The notes: generated by a model not told the origin, from the sequence alone. Positions 10,210 through 20,345 are shown, counted from the first letter of the stretch. The stretch is 64,000 nt of DNA from Acinetobacter rathckeae (GCF_015627125.1 NZ_VTDO01000009.1:1-64000), one strand, 5' to 3'. A program made the numbers and translations.

Positions 10210-10256
10210 AACGCCTCGTTTATTTTTAATGTCGACTGTGTTTGATTCAAAATATA

Positions 10257-10559
10257 TCACAGTATAAAAATTTCAGTATTTTGTATCAGTTGCTTGAGCA
10301 TTTTCTCTTTAAATTGTTGCATTAATGCTTTGCTGATTGGTTATGGATTGTCATGTAAAATTTGAAACAACTGCAAAATGAGCTGTTTGTAAGGTACGAA
10401 TGTACTTTGAAATCATCAACTGTTGAATACGGGGCAAGTGATCAGGTAAAGCTTGTGCTTGTTGCCCCCCTACTCACTTAAAACAATGTCTGCATCTGTT
10501 TTCGTACGTTTATTAATATTTGCTTCACTTTGTGCATGACGAATCAAAAAAATAGCCAT
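10257..10559 (-). pseudogene. Decayed histidine phosphatase (phosphoglycerate mutase-like) remnant
   Basis: Reading the minus strand from the ATG at 10559 gives MAIFLIRHAQSEANINKRTK, which has the RHG-type active-site signature of the histidine phosphatase superfamily. An in-frame TAG at 10470-10472 sits where a CAG would read LSEQG. After a frame change in the adjacent run of G residues, translation resumes as QQAQALPDHLPRIQQLM and then SKYIRTLQTA, the expected next block of the family. It stops again at 10351-10353. A third frame gives KALMQQFKEKMLKQLI near the 3' end. The whole is too short for a functional enzyme of about 180-200 residues, so there is also internal loss. The family call is mine from motifs. 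Confidence 0.65.
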
Positions 10560-10650
10560 ATGCTTTGAGTTTAATCACTTTGATGATCTTAGATTTTATC
10601 ACTTTATTCGGGGTATACTCCCCCTTAACAGATCGAAAATAAGGGATTAA

Positions 10651-11421
<771 letters not shown>

Positions 11422-11424
11422 ATA

Positions 11425-11457
11425 AAAAACCCCTCACAATATGAGGGGTTTTTTATT
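11425..11457. terminator. Bidirectional rho-independent terminator
   Basis: ACCCCTCA and TGAGGGGT form an 8-base stem around ACAATA-like loop sequence, flanked by A-tract on the left and T-tract on the right. It serves thiD on the plus strand and the protease gene on the minus strand. Confidence 0.9.
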
Positions 11458-11472
11458 GCTAAAAATCAGCCA

Positions 11473-13659
11473 TTACTTTTTAGATGATACATTGGCGTAG
11501 TCGAGCAACACATTCGCTGCTTCGTCTACAAATGCTTTATCTTCAGGCAGTAACGGACGTTTACTGGCTTTCATTTTTGCTCTAGATTCTGCTTGTGCAT
11601 CAAGTGATGCTTGGTAACTTTCCCAATTGGCATACGGCTTTAAGTTAGTAAGCTCACGGCGTTTATTTTCCGCATCAAGTGTTTGTTGCTCCATACGGTC
11701 AATATCGGCACGGCGTTCAGTTAAACTCAATACTATTTTCTTTTGATCATCTTCTTTTTTCAAAAGTTTAGTGCGTGTTTCCAAGAAGTTAAACTGTGGG
11801 TCTTTTGCTACACGCTGTGCAGACAGATTCTCTAACTGTGGTAGATAGTCTTTAAAGTCGCCTTCACGCTTAAACGGTGCAGTTGGAATGGTATCCCATT
11901 TTAACGCATTTTTTGCTTTACGCTCACCAAACTCATCGTTGTAAATATCGACCAATTTAATATCAGGCACAACCCCTTTATTTTGCGTACTGCCCCCTGT
12001 AATACGGTAAAACTTACGCTGTGTTAGCGTGGCCTGACCATATGCTAAACTGTCGAGCTGTACTTGCGCTGTTCCTTTACCTAAAGTGGTACTGCCAATA
12101 ATAATCCCACGACCATAATCTTGAATGGCTGCTGAATAAATCTCACTGGCAGAGGCAGAAGCAAGGTTAATCAATACCGCAAGTGGCCCTGAATACAACT
12201 GCTCACCGCTGTCGTTGTCTTGGAAAATATTAACGGTGCCATTGCCATCACGAATTTGTACCACAGGACCAGATTTAATCACTTGCCCAATCATACGTGC
12301 CACTTCTTCAAGTGAACCACCAGGGTTATTACGCAAGTCAACAATAATGCCATCGACATGCTGTGCTTGTAAGCTTTGTAATGCTTTTGCAGTATCTTGT
12401 GCCACTGAGCGGTAGTCCGCACCATCACGGCGTGCACGGTAATTGAGGTAAAAAGATGGAATTTCTAGCACACCGAATTTATGTGTTTGTCCATCACGTA
12501 CCACATCTATAGTACGGGTACGTACACCCTCATCTTCTTCTTTAATCACACCACGAACCAGCGTTACATTACGCGCTTGGTTCATAGACATACCTGCCCC
12601 AAGTAAACGAACCGTCACTTTCGTACCACGTTTACCACGAATCAAGCCAACGATTTCTTGGCTTGTCCAGCCAATCACGTCTTCCATTTTTTTGCCATCT
12701 TGTGCCACACCAATAATGCGGTCACCCGCATGCACTTGTCCTGACTTACTTGCAGGGCCACCTTCTACGATGGTTTCAATACGGGTGTAATCTTCATTAC
12801 GGCGTTCAGGGCGAATAGACACCCCAATGCCCTCTAACTCTAATGTGGTTTGACGGTTTAACTCCATTGCATCTATTGGTGGGAAATAGTTGCTATGTGG
12901 GTCATAGGTCAATGTCATAGAGTTGAGTATTTTCTCTAATACATCGTCACTTTTTAAACGGCTAATACGTTCAAGTTTACGCTTATAACGCTTGGTCAGT
13001 GTTTGTGCAGGTGTTAAGTTTTCTGATTCTGTTAAATCTTGGCCATTGGCTAAACTTGGGTCTGCTTTTAAGGCTGCTTGTTTTGCAAGGTCTTCTTGTT
13101 TGGTAATGGTCAGGTTAATTAACTGTGATACCAAAACTTTATGCCAATAATCCTTTTGCTCTGCTGTGGTGGCAAAATAAGGGGCTTTTTCACGGTCTGT
13201 GTCTAAGTACACGCCTTTTTGCTCAAGATCTTGTGGTTTTTTAAGCTCAGTCAACATGTAGCTATAATATGCATTTAAGCGATCTCTATACTGTGCATGT
13301 ATTTGGTATGCAGCAGATAAATCACCCGCTTTTAAGCCTGCACCTAAAGCATCACCATAAGTTTTTTTATAGTTTTCTACTTCCGAAGCTAAAAACAAAG
13401 TATGGTCAGGGTCTAAACTGTCTAAGTACATATCTAAAATACGTTGCGATGTTGTTGCATCTAAACGCATATTTAAATAATGTTGGCGGTCAATGAGTGT
13501 TGCTAGCTGACGAGTAACCAGTTTTTGTTCTTGTGTTGGTTCAATGCTACGGCGGTCTATACTTGCATTGGTTGCTGCAATCGCCTCAGACATTGTATGG
13601 TTAAAAAACAGTCCACCTGTTACTAAAGCAACAGCACACGCAATCATTTGTAGTTTCAT
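11473..13659 (-). CDS. prc: Tail-specific (C-terminal processing) periplasmic protease
   Basis: This serine protease cleaves proteins at their C-termini in the periplasm and helps control cell-wall hydrolases and lipoproteins. The start at 13659 (MKLQMIACAVALVTGGLFFN) gives a clear signal sequence and about 728 residues. In-frame starts at 13731 and 13695 exist but add a tail before the signal. The PDZ domain contains GPASKSGQVHAGDRIIGV, the catalytic serine lies in ASASASEIYSAA and the lysine in STTLGKGTAQ. A C-terminal helical region rich in K and E completes the Prc layout. It is convergent with thiD. Confidence 0.92.
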   Translation of the reverse strand: MKLQMIACAVALVTGGLFFNHTMSEAIAATNASIDRRSIEPTQEQKLVTRQLATLIDRQHYLNMRLDATTSQRILDMYLDSLDPDHTLFLASEVENYKKTYGDALGAGLKAGDLSAAYQIHAQYRDRLNAYYSYMLTELKKPQDLEQKGVYLDTDREKAPYFATTAEQKDYWHKVLVSQLINLTITKQEDLAKQAALKADPSLANGQDLTESENLTPAQTLTKRYKRKLERISRLKSDDVLEKILNSMTLTYDPHSNYFPPIDAMELNRQTTLELEGIGVSIRPERRNEDYTRIETIVEGGPASKSGQVHAGDRIIGVAQDGKKMEDVIGWTSQEIVGLIRGKRGTKVTVRLLGAGMSMNQARNVTLVRGVIKEEDEGVRTRTIDVVRDGQTHKFGVLEIPSFYLNYRARRDGADYRSVAQDTAKALQSLQAQHVDGIIVDLRNNPGGSLEEVARMIGQVIKSGPVVQIRDGNGTVNIFQDNDSGEQLYSGPLAVLINLASASASEIYSAAIQDYGRGIIIGSTTLGKGTAQVQLDSLAYGQATLTQRKFYRITGGSTQNKGVVPDIKLVDIYNDEFGERKAKNALKWDTIPTAPFKREGDFKDYLPQLENLSAQRVAKDPQFNFLETRTKLLKKEDDQKKIVLSLTERRADIDRMEQQTLDAENKRRELTNLKPYANWESYQASLDAQAESRAKMKASKRPLLPEDKAFVDEAANVLLDYANVSSKK

Positions 13660-13857
13660 AAACGAATTATATTTCCTTGGGTTTTGCTTGACCATACTAA
13701 ATCTAGTCGATGAAGCTGTTGTGTATTGCATCGATCAATACAAACTATATCTTCTATATATTTTAGTTTTATCATATTCTGTAGCAACACAATGTAGCAA
13801 ATCATTGCAAAATATACTTATCTAAAAAATATACTGCGTAAAAATGGAACACATACT

Positions 13858-14865
13858 ATGATTGGTGCGCTCATGCTAGACATTGCAGGACTTGCTTTGT
13901 CTACAGAAGATATACAGATTTTAGCAAACCCTCAGGTGGGCGGCATCATCTTATTTTCTCGTAATATTGAATCTCCTCGCCAAGTTAGAGCTCTCACCGA
14001 CCACATTCGGCAAGTTCGACCAGATATTCTGATTGCAGTAGACCAAGAAGGTGGCCGCGTACAGCGCTTAAAACAAGGCTTTACCAAGTTACCTGCCATG
14101 GGTCAGTTTGGACAGTTGTATCAGACTAAACCCGAACAAGCACTTGTTTTAGCTGAACAGTGTGGTTGGCTTATGGCCACTGAGGTTTTAGCAGTAGGTA
14201 TAGACCTAAGCTTTGCACCTGTATTAGATCTCAACCATATTAGTGACGTGATTGGCGATCGTAGCTTCTCTAGCAACATTGAAGATGTGGTGGTTTTAGC
14301 ACGTGCCTTTATGCAAGGCATGCAACGAGCAGGCATGGCAACCACAGGCAAACATTTTCCGGGGCATGGTTCAGTCAAAGCCGACTCGCATATTGCGACC
14401 GCACTCGACCATCGTAGCTATGATGAAATTGCCAATACCGACATGCAAACCTTTGTTGAGCTGATGCCAACACTGAATGCTCTCATGCCTGCACATGTGA
14501 TTTACCCACAGGTAGATCGTAACCCAGCAGGTTTTTCTCGTTACTGGATTCAAGAAATTTTACGTAAACAACTTGGTTTTGAAGGCGTGTTATTCTCTGA
14601 TGACTTAACCATGCAAGCGGCTTGTGTGGCAGGTGGTGCAGATGCTCGTATTTTAGCGGCATTAGATGCAGGCTGTGATATGGGATTGGTCTGTAATAAC
14701 CGTAGCGATGCTATATTGGCACTTGAAGCCATTCAAGATCGCCCACTCCCAGAGCAAGAGCGTATTGAGCGTATGAAAGGTAAAATTCCGAGCTTAACCA
14801 TTACAGATGAGCTAGATTTAGGCGATGAATGGCGTGAAGTCAAACAGCGTATATTACAGATATAA
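13858..14865 (+). CDS. nagZ: Beta-N-acetylhexosaminidase NagZ
   Basis: NagZ removes N-acetylglucosamine from muropeptides in cytoplasmic cell-wall recycling and so influences AmpC signalling in bacteria that have it. The 335-residue GH3 protein begins MIGALMLDIAGLALSTEDIQ and has no signal peptide. The diagnostic KHFPGHGSVKADSH loop at residues 165-178 carries the acid/base histidine, and the nucleophile lies in FSDDLTM near residue 248. It is divergent from the protease gene and convergent with the P19/FTR1 operon. Confidence 0.94.
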   Translation: MIGALMLDIAGLALSTEDIQILANPQVGGIILFSRNIESPRQVRALTDHIRQVRPDILIAVDQEGGRVQRLKQGFTKLPAMGQFGQLYQTKPEQALVLAEQCGWLMATEVLAVGIDLSFAPVLDLNHISDVIGDRSFSSNIEDVVVLARAFMQGMQRAGMATTGKHFPGHGSVKADSHIATALDHRSYDEIANTDMQTFVELMPTLNALMPAHVIYPQVDRNPAGFSRYWIQEILRKQLGFEGVLFSDDLTMQAACVAGGADARILAALDAGCDMGLVCNNRSDAILALEAIQDRPLPEQERIERMKGKIPSLTITDELDLGDEWREVKQRILQI

Positions 14866-14874
14866 ATACACTGT

Positions 14875-14908
14875 TTTTGCACATAGACCCCTAGGCCTAT
14901 GTGCAAAA
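14875..14908. terminator. Hairpin between convergent nagZ and P19 genes
   Basis: TTTTGCACATAG pairs with CTATGTGCAAAA around a 10-base loop, a perfect 12-base stem between two converging genes. There is no clear T-tract outside the stem on either strand, but the A/T ends of the stem could serve. Confidence 0.55.
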
Positions 14909-14912
14909 TAGA

Positions 14913-15434
14913 CTATGACTGTGGGTATTTAAACGTAAACGTTTCTTTAAAGGGTTTAAACCACTGTGGTAATGCTGTGGCTTTATCGACATGACGCTCA
15001 TAGCCCATTTCATCAGGTGGCGTGTACTTAAACGTCACTTTATATGTGCCCGGCCCAGCCATTTTTACACTGTGGGCATAATGAGCACCATCTGCGGCCG
15101 ACATTGGCACCAATTGCCCAAATTCTAAGAAGTTGCTGTCACCTACTTTTTGAACCACATAATCAATGCTTAAATAAGGAATCCATGCATCGGGTGGGAA
15201 GCCCCATTTGTTGTCTGCTGTAGCATGAACATCTGTTTCTAAATGAATCACATCATCCCCCATATCCATAGATACAGGCATAGGACTGGTTTCAATCCCA
15301 AGTAAATAAGATGATGCGATTTCCATCCCATCTTTTTGTACTGGCCCACCAACAGGATACTCTTTTGCAAAGGCAGTGCCTGCAAGCATGAAGCTACCCA
15401 AAGATACAGCAATCAATAACGGTTTAATTTGCAT
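14913..15434 (-). CDS. P19/Tp34 family periplasmic iron-binding protein
   Basis: P19-type proteins bind metal in the periplasm and work with FTR1-type permeases in iron uptake. The ATG at 15434 follows GAGGG and gives a signal peptide (QIKPLLIAVSLGSFMLAGTA) cleaved after AFA near residue 22. The mature region has the methionine, histidine and aspartate-rich stretch SPMPVSMDMGDDVIHLETDV, which fits the metal site, and WGFPPDAWIPYLSIDY. It overlaps the FTR1 gene by 11 bases and is the last gene of a three-gene operon. Confidence 0.88.
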   Translation of the reverse strand: MQIKPLLIAVSLGSFMLAGTAFAKEYPVGGPVQKDGMEIASSYLLGIETSPMPVSMDMGDDVIHLETDVHATADNKWGFPPDAWIPYLSIDYVVQKVGDSNFLEFGQLVPMSAADGAHYAHSVKMAGPGTYKVTFKYTPPDEMGYERHVDKATALPQWFKPFKETFTFKYPQS

Positions 15435-16236
15435 GTGCAACCCTCTTAAATATTTTTGTGAGTAAAATAATCACGAACAATGTGACTCCCCAAGACAATA
15501 ACTGGATTCCCATTGGGGTAGATGTGTATCCAAAAATGGCGCGCATGACATTACCTAGCCAGCCATTATCAGAAAGAATATTTGATGTGTCCCAAATGTT
15601 GTAACCCAATGCTGGCAGTAGGTCGATTGATGCCAGAAGCCCTGTTGCCTGTGACACTAAACCTGCAGCGATCAGTGACAATAAAATATTGCTATATAAA
15701 AAGATTTTTCGAATGGAAATAAGCACTAAGCCTTTATAAGTAATCCAAGAGACAATCACACCCAGTACAATACCGAGCAAACCACCAATAATAATGCTTT
15801 GTATGCCTGTACCTGTAGAAACCATAATACTGTATAAAAACATCACCACTTCTGAGCCTTCACGCATGACAGCAACCATGACAATAATGGCGATCGAAAA
15901 GTGATTACTTTTATTTTTAATAATATCTATGGCTTGATTAGAGCTTTTTTCTGCCAGTTCTTTACCATGAGTCGACATCCATGTAATTTGCCAAACAAGC
16001 ATTATGGCTGTGAGTGACAATAAACTTGCATTAAAAACCTCTAGACCACGCCCTGAAAGTAAATTTTCAATACTGTTAGTAAATACAGCCAAAAGGCAGG
16101 CAAAAAGCACCCCTAGGGTAATCCCTGTCAGCACTTGCCATTTAATATTGATGCCTTTACAAGCAGATAAAATGACTGAAATGACCAGACCTGCTTCAAA
16201 CGCTTCTCGAAATACAATTAATAGTGTTGCAAACAT
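15424..16236 (-). CDS. FTR1 family iron permease
   Basis: FTR1 proteins move iron across the inner membrane. The 270-residue product has about seven membrane helices and both signature R-E-x-x-E motifs: REAFE at residues 10-14 and REGSE at residues 125-129, each within a helix. It lies between a cupredoxin-domain protein and a P19/Tp34 protein, the arrangement of FetM/FetP-like uptake systems. No EfeB-type peroxidase follows, so this is not a full EfeUOB system. A Fur-like site lies upstream of the operon. Confidence 0.92.
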   Translation of the reverse strand: MFATLLIVFREAFEAGLVISVILSACKGINIKWQVLTGITLGVLFACLLAVFTNSIENLLSGRGLEVFNASLLSLTAIMLVWQITWMSTHGKELAEKSSNQAIDIIKNKSNHFSIAIIVMVAVMREGSEVVMFLYSIMVSTGTGIQSIIIGGLLGIVLGVIVSWITYKGLVLISIRKIFLYSNILLSLIAAGLVSQATGLLASIDLLPALGYNIWDTSNILSDNGWLGNVMRAIFGYTSTPMGIQLLSWGVTLFVIILLTKIFKRVAHAN

Positions 16237-16246
16237 ATTCGCTCCC

Positions 16247-16597
16247 TCATGGTGTCGCTTGAAGACTACCTTTTACGCCTGTAGCGCTATAGTCATCAAA
16301 AAATGTATATGTTCCGACGTTTAAAGGGCCTGCAAATACCGTAATGGTTGAGTGTGGTGTGGCAATTTTTTCAAATTTCATGTCATAACTTTCAAGCTCT
16401 GCGACTTTTTGTGTGTTATTGGTCATTTGAATTAGAATTTTTTGCCCCTGATGAATCACAATTTTATTGGGCACAAACCCCTGTTCTGTAAGGGTGAGTT
16501 TGATGGTTTCTCGATCTGCCGCACCTGCTTGTGTTGCACAAATAAGTAGCCCACTCATTACAGCCATGATACCAAGTGCTTGCTTCGTTTTTATCAT
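16247..16597 (-). CDS. Cupredoxin-domain periplasmic protein of the FTR1 operon
   Basis: The 116-residue product has a signal peptide (ALGIMAVMSGLLICATQAGA, cleaved near residue 26) and a small cupredoxin-like beta domain with EQGFVPNKIVIHQGQK and TYTFFDDYSATGVKGSL. It lacks the Cys-His-His-Met copper set of classical blue copper proteins. The acidic AELESYDMKFEK segment resembles the FTR1-associated cupredoxin group that includes the EfeO N-domain. It is the first gene of the operon, 10 bases ahead of FTR1. A role in iron oxidation or hand-over is inferred from context only. Confidence 0.75.
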   Translation of the reverse strand: MIKTKQALGIMAVMSGLLICATQAGAADRETIKLTLTEQGFVPNKIVIHQGQKILIQMTNNTQKVAELESYDMKFEKIATPHSTITVFAGPLNVGTYTFFDDYSATGVKGSLQATP

Positions 16598-16610
16598 ACG
16601 TAAGTAGCCC

Positions 16611-16629
16611 TAAATAATTCTTATTATCA
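16611..16629 (-). promoter_or_regulatory. Possible Fur box upstream of the FTR1 operon
   Basis: Read on the minus strand the site is TGATAATAAGAATTATTTA. Its GATAAT half matches the Fur consensus well and the other half matches loosely. It lies 14 bases before the first start codon of the iron operon, a suitable place for a repressor. Confidence 0.5.
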
Positions 16630-16831
16630 AAAACTATAGCAAACCGATCATAGGCTCACCTTAAAGAAAAATTTATTGGTTTAATTTATTTCAAGTATTT
16701 TATATTTTCACTCACATATGATTTATTTTTATAATTTAAAATCAATATCTTAAATAAAAACCCACTTCATATTTTTCACAAAAAAACAACAAAGAAGATC
16801 TTTTCTATACAAAGCAATTTCATTTTGGCAT

Positions 16832-16861
16832 AAAAAATAGATCACATTTGTGTGATCTATT
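16832..16861 (-). terminator. Rho-independent terminator of the msuE-sfnG transcript
   Basis: AATAGATCACA at 16836-16846 pairs with TGTGATCTATT at 16851-16861 around a four-base loop. On the minus strand the stem is followed by a T-tract, as expected for a transcript ending after sfnG. Confidence 0.85.
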
Positions 16862-16906
16862 GCAATGTTTTCAAATCGATATGACACATCTATTTATACT
16901 TAGCCA

Positions 16907-17989
16907 TCACTCATTTTGCTCTAATTCACGTATTAGCGGTAAAACATGCTGACCAAAATATTCAACATCCTCTATAAAGTGTAAAAAACCAGACAAAATT
17001 AGATCAACACCCACTTGTTTTAACTCAATAATACGCTGTGCAATTTGATGTGGTGTTCCAATCAAGTTAGTTTTAAAACCATCGTTATACTGTACAAAAT
17101 CTTCAAAAGTAGATTTGACCCAATTGCCTTCTTTTTCTTTCGTTGAAGCACCTGCTTCTTTACTGGCATCTGCAAATGCATCTACAGCTTCAGTATTGGC
17201 ATTATGAATAATGTCTTTTAAAACCGCCTGTGCTTCTGCTTCGGTATCACGAGCAATAATAAATGCATTGACACCAATTTTGACCTGATGACCATTTAGC
17301 TTGGCTTTGTGATGAATATCATCAATTTGTTTTTTGATCTCATCTACTGTATTGCCATTGGTAAAATACCAATCCGATACACGTGATGCCATATCTCTAG
17401 CGGCTTTCGAGCTTCCGCCCTGAAACACTTCAATGGTAGAAGGTTCAGCAGGCTTCGGTTTAAGCGTGTAATCACTAAATTGGTAATATTGACCTTGAAA
17501 GGAAAATTGATCCGTGGCCCAAATCCCCTTAATGCTACGAATAAACTCTTCTGAACGTACATAGCGTTGGTCATGCTCAGGCCACTCTTCGCCTATGGCA
17601 TCGAACTCCCCCTTAAACCAACCACTGACAACATTTATGGCGATTCTGCCCTGTGTTAGATGACTAATCGTGGCCAATTGTTTGGCTGCCAAAGCGGGTT
17701 TCCAAGGCCCTGGAAGTACTGCAGCAATCACTTTTAACTGTGTAGTTTTCGCCAATAATGCGTGACTAAAACTCACTGACTCATGTTGGTTTTCAGCACC
17801 ATAACCTGCAGTAAACCGAATTTGAGTGAGCGCATAGTCAAAACCATTTTTTTCGGCTGTTTGTGCTAAACGAATATTGTAGTCATAACTCCAATCTGTA
17901 CGTTGTTCAATATTACTAATTACAAGCCCGCCACTTACATTGGGTACCCAGTAGGCAAATTTTAATGCCGTAGAAGATGCTGTTGTCAT
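16907..17989 (-). CDS. sfnG: Dimethylsulfone monooxygenase SfnG
   Basis: SfnG is an FMNH2-dependent luciferase-like monooxygenase that converts dimethylsulfone to methanesulfinate for sulfur assimilation. The 360-residue product has the family's typical length and its KFAYWVPNVSGGLVISNIEQ opening, HLTQGRIAINVVSGWFKGEF near residues 109-128 and EVFQGGSSKAARDMASRVSD near 185-205. GGGGT lies at a good distance before the ATG at 17989. It follows msuE by 31 bases, which would supply reduced flavin, and ends in a strong terminator. Confidence 0.9.
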   Translation of the reverse strand: MTTASSTALKFAYWVPNVSGGLVISNIEQRTDWSYDYNIRLAQTAEKNGFDYALTQIRFTAGYGAENQHESVSFSHALLAKTTQLKVIAAVLPGPWKPALAAKQLATISHLTQGRIAINVVSGWFKGEFDAIGEEWPEHDQRYVRSEEFIRSIKGIWATDQFSFQGQYYQFSDYTLKPKPAEPSTIEVFQGGSSKAARDMASRVSDWYFTNGNTVDEIKKQIDDIHHKAKLNGHQVKIGVNAFIIARDTEAEAQAVLKDIIHNANTEAVDAFADASKEAGASTKEKEGNWVKSTFEDFVQYNDGFKTNLIGTPHQIAQRIIELKQVGVDLILSGFLHFIEDVEYFGQHVLPLIRELEQNE

Positions 17990-18020
17990 GTATTTACCCC
18001 CTCATATTATTCATCGTCAC

Positions 18021-18743
18021 TTAAGCAACAAATGGTTTTTTATGATGTATACGAGATTCGGCAACACTCAAATCGGGCACACTAATTGAGGGCAAAACTT
18101 CCTCTTGCTCAATATGTTTATTAATTCCTAAATTTTTATTCGCTTGTTTAGAGGTCTGTGCCAATGCACTGGCACGTTTTCCTTTGGCTGGTGCCCACTC
18201 TAAAATAGGTAAAGCACGTGCTACCGCTAAAGTAATACGTTGTTTTAATTGTTCACTTTGCAATGTGTACTGTGGCGTAAAATCTTTATCTGTTGCGTAA
18301 ACACCTATTGGCAAAGTTTGAGCCTGAAAGAAGCTAAACAGTGGACGCAATTGATGCTCAAGCACCAATGCATGACGTTCACTACCACCAGATGCCGCCA
18401 ATAATACAGGGACATCAACTAAAGCAGTTTGCTCAACGAAATCAAATAAATGTTTAAATAGCCCCGTAAATGATGCACGGTATACTGGCGTACCCACAAT
18501 GAGTGCATCTGCAGACTCTATTTTTTCTAAGTCGAGTTGAACTTGTTCAGGAAGCTGATGACGATAAATCGCACCACCTAATAACGGCCCTATTTCACTT
18601 AACTTTACAAAATGAACCTGTATTTCTATTGCACTCGACAATTCATCTAAAATATTTTGTACAAGACTTTCTGTTTTTGAAGGCGTATTTAATCCACCAG
18701 AGACAGCAACAACATTCAATACAGTACGGTTATTATTTGACAT
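18021..18743 (-). CDS. msuE: FMN reductase MsuE
   Basis: MsuE-type enzymes use NAD(P)H to reduce FMN for two-component alkanesulfonate and sulfone monooxygenases. The 240-residue flavodoxin-like product begins with a VVAVSGGLNTPSKTESLVQ phosphate-binding loop near residues 11-30 and has the VGTPVYRASFTGLFKHLFDF stretch near residues 82-102, typical of NADPH-dependent FMN reductases. The C-terminal tail after residue 190 is longer and more charged than the minimal fold. AAGGA precedes the start. It forms a two-gene transcript with sfnG. Confidence 0.9.
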   Translation of the reverse strand: MSNNNRTVLNVVAVSGGLNTPSKTESLVQNILDELSSAIEIQVHFVKLSEIGPLLGGAIYRHQLPEQVQLDLEKIESADALIVGTPVYRASFTGLFKHLFDFVEQTALVDVPVLLAASGGSERHALVLEHQLRPLFSFFQAQTLPIGVYATDKDFTPQYTLQSEQLKQRITLAVARALPILEWAPAKGKRASALAQTSKQANKNLGINKHIEQEEVLPSISVPDLSVAESRIHHKKPFVA

Positions 18744-18785
18744 TTAGAATCCTTTTTTAAATAAAATCTACTGTCTATTAATCAC

Positions 18786-18817
18786 CGTATTGTATTTTTT
18801 GTAAAATATAAAATACG
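18786..18817. promoter_or_regulatory. Imperfect inverted repeat upstream of msuE
   Basis: CGTATT at 18786-18791 and AATACG at 18812-18817 flank a very AT-rich core in the gap between the MFS gene and msuE. It may be an operator or part of the promoter. The binding protein is unknown; no regulator gene lies in the island. Confidence 0.3.
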
Positions 18818-18887
18818 CGATTATTTATATATTTTTAAACTAATGAATTATTCATATAATTTATTTAATAACACATATAAATACGTA

Positions 18888-20345
18888 TTAACTTAAATCT
18901 TTAATAAGCACCTTATTTATATCAACATTAGATTTTAAACCTAAATCCACATCATATTTTGTAGGTTCAAATCGAATAATAAAACCAATCACAACAATAG
19001 GTATAAATGCAAAAATTGCGATAATATTAAATACATCTGTTTGGTATTTGGTCATCCATACAGGCAATACAAACAGTGCTATCGCTTGTGCAACCCCTGT
19101 CACTGCTCGATTAAAGCCCACACCAATCCCACGAATTTCAGCAGGATATGCCATGGTTGGATAAACCATCATTTGTGCACCTGGCCCAAAACCCTCAGCA
19201 AACAACCATAAACCCAATAGTCCGATGGCCAAATACAACAAGATAGGATTACTCGGATGCCCTACCCAAGCCAGTGCGACTAAAGCAACCGCTTGTAATA
19301 CAAAGCCCAAAACCAGAATGTGTCTCGATGCAAACCGACTGGCCAAATAAATACCGAGTAAACCACCCGTAAAAGCAAACAATAAATTCAGTGCAAGCGT
19401 TGTGGTAATGGTTGTTAACGTTGTGGTATGAAAAAAACGCGTTAAAATTGATGGCAGAAAAAACGCAATGGTCGTATATTGAAAAGCCACTGAAATATGA
19501 ATGGTGATTGCAACGATTGTTCTTGCCAAATACTCTTGTTTAAACAGGATATTAAACCCTATTTTAGGTGTTTTATGCGGTATTTTTTGAGGAGTGGATA
19601 CAGCCTGTGGTGACAATACAGCATTGATATCATAAGATGTTTTTAAAACAGCTGTTGCTTCTTTTAACCGCCCTTGATTCGCGAGCCAAATTGGTGACTC
19701 GGTTAAATATTTGCCACGAATAAAAATAATCAGCAGTGCGGGTACTGCCCCAAAAATTAAAGAGGCACGCCATAACCAATGGCTATACGCTGTGGGTAAA
19801 ACAAAATACAGCACCAATACTAAAGCAAAACATAACGAAGAAGCCGCATACCACATTGGGCACCATGCCGCCAAACGTGCCGCTTTATTACTTTTACCAC
19901 TAAACTTTGAAAACTCGGACAAATAAGACATTGCTACGGGTAAATCAACACCAACACTTATGCCCATGACAAAGCGAGCCGCAATGAGTACCCAAACATT
20001 TGGGGCAAAGCCTGCAACAAGTGCTGCAATCACAAATAAAACCATATCGGCCATAAACACACGGTATCGGCCAATTTTATCTGTTAAAAACCCACCCACT
20101 AAATTACCCACAATCGTACCGCATACAATAGACGATGCCACAACGCCAGTCATCATAGGGGTAAGCGAAAACTCTGAAATGACTTGCTCAATCCCAAAGG
20201 ATAACGTGGTTAGATCATAAGCATCTATAAACACACCAATCAATGCCAACCAAATGACTTTATTCGACTTACCCTTACCCGCATCCTTTGAAATGAGTTG
20301 TGATATATCATCAGCATGCTTTATTTCATATATTTGATTCGACAT
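18888..20345 (-). CDS. MFS transporter (sugar/aromatic acid:H+ symporter type)
   Basis: The 485-residue product is an inner-membrane major facilitator with 12 predicted helices. Motif A appears as GNLVGGFLTDKIGRYRVF near residues 78-96, and the ARFVMGISVGVDLPVAMSYLSEF stretch near 125-148 is typical of the sugar/aromatic-acid branch. The GVFIDAYDLTTLSFGI opening fits the same group. It sits inside the organosulfur island, so import of a sulfonate, sulfate ester or a carbon skeleton is a fair guess, but the sequence does not name the substrate. It is 144 bases upstream of msuE on the same strand. Confidence 0.87.
   Translation of the reverse strand: MSNQIYEIKHADDISQLISKDAGKGKSNKVIWLALIGVFIDAYDLTTLSFGIEQVISEFSLTPMMTGVVASSIVCGTIVGNLVGGFLTDKIGRYRVFMADMVLFVIAALVAGFAPNVWVLIAARFVMGISVGVDLPVAMSYLSEFSKFSGKSNKAARLAAWCPMWYAASSLCFALVLVLYFVLPTAYSHWLWRASLIFGAVPALLIIFIRGKYLTESPIWLANQGRLKEATAVLKTSYDINAVLSPQAVSTPQKIPHKTPKIGFNILFKQEYLARTIVAITIHISVAFQYTTIAFFLPSILTRFFHTTTLTTITTTLALNLLFAFTGGLLGIYLASRFASRHILVLGFVLQAVALVALAWVGHPSNPILLYLAIGLLGLWLFAEGFGPGAQMMVYPTMAYPAEIRGIGVGFNRAVTGVAQAIALFVLPVWMTKYQTDVFNIIAIFAFIPIVVIGFIIRFEPTKYDVDLGLKSNVDINKVLIKDLS

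Larger units (their letters stand above)
16598..16906. other. Intergenic region between FTR1 operon and sfnG
   Basis: About 310 AT-rich bases. It holds the Fur-like site at 16611-16629 and the promoter of the iron operon on one side, and the sfnG terminator hairpin at 16832-16861 on the other. I see no gene in it. Confidence 0.6.
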
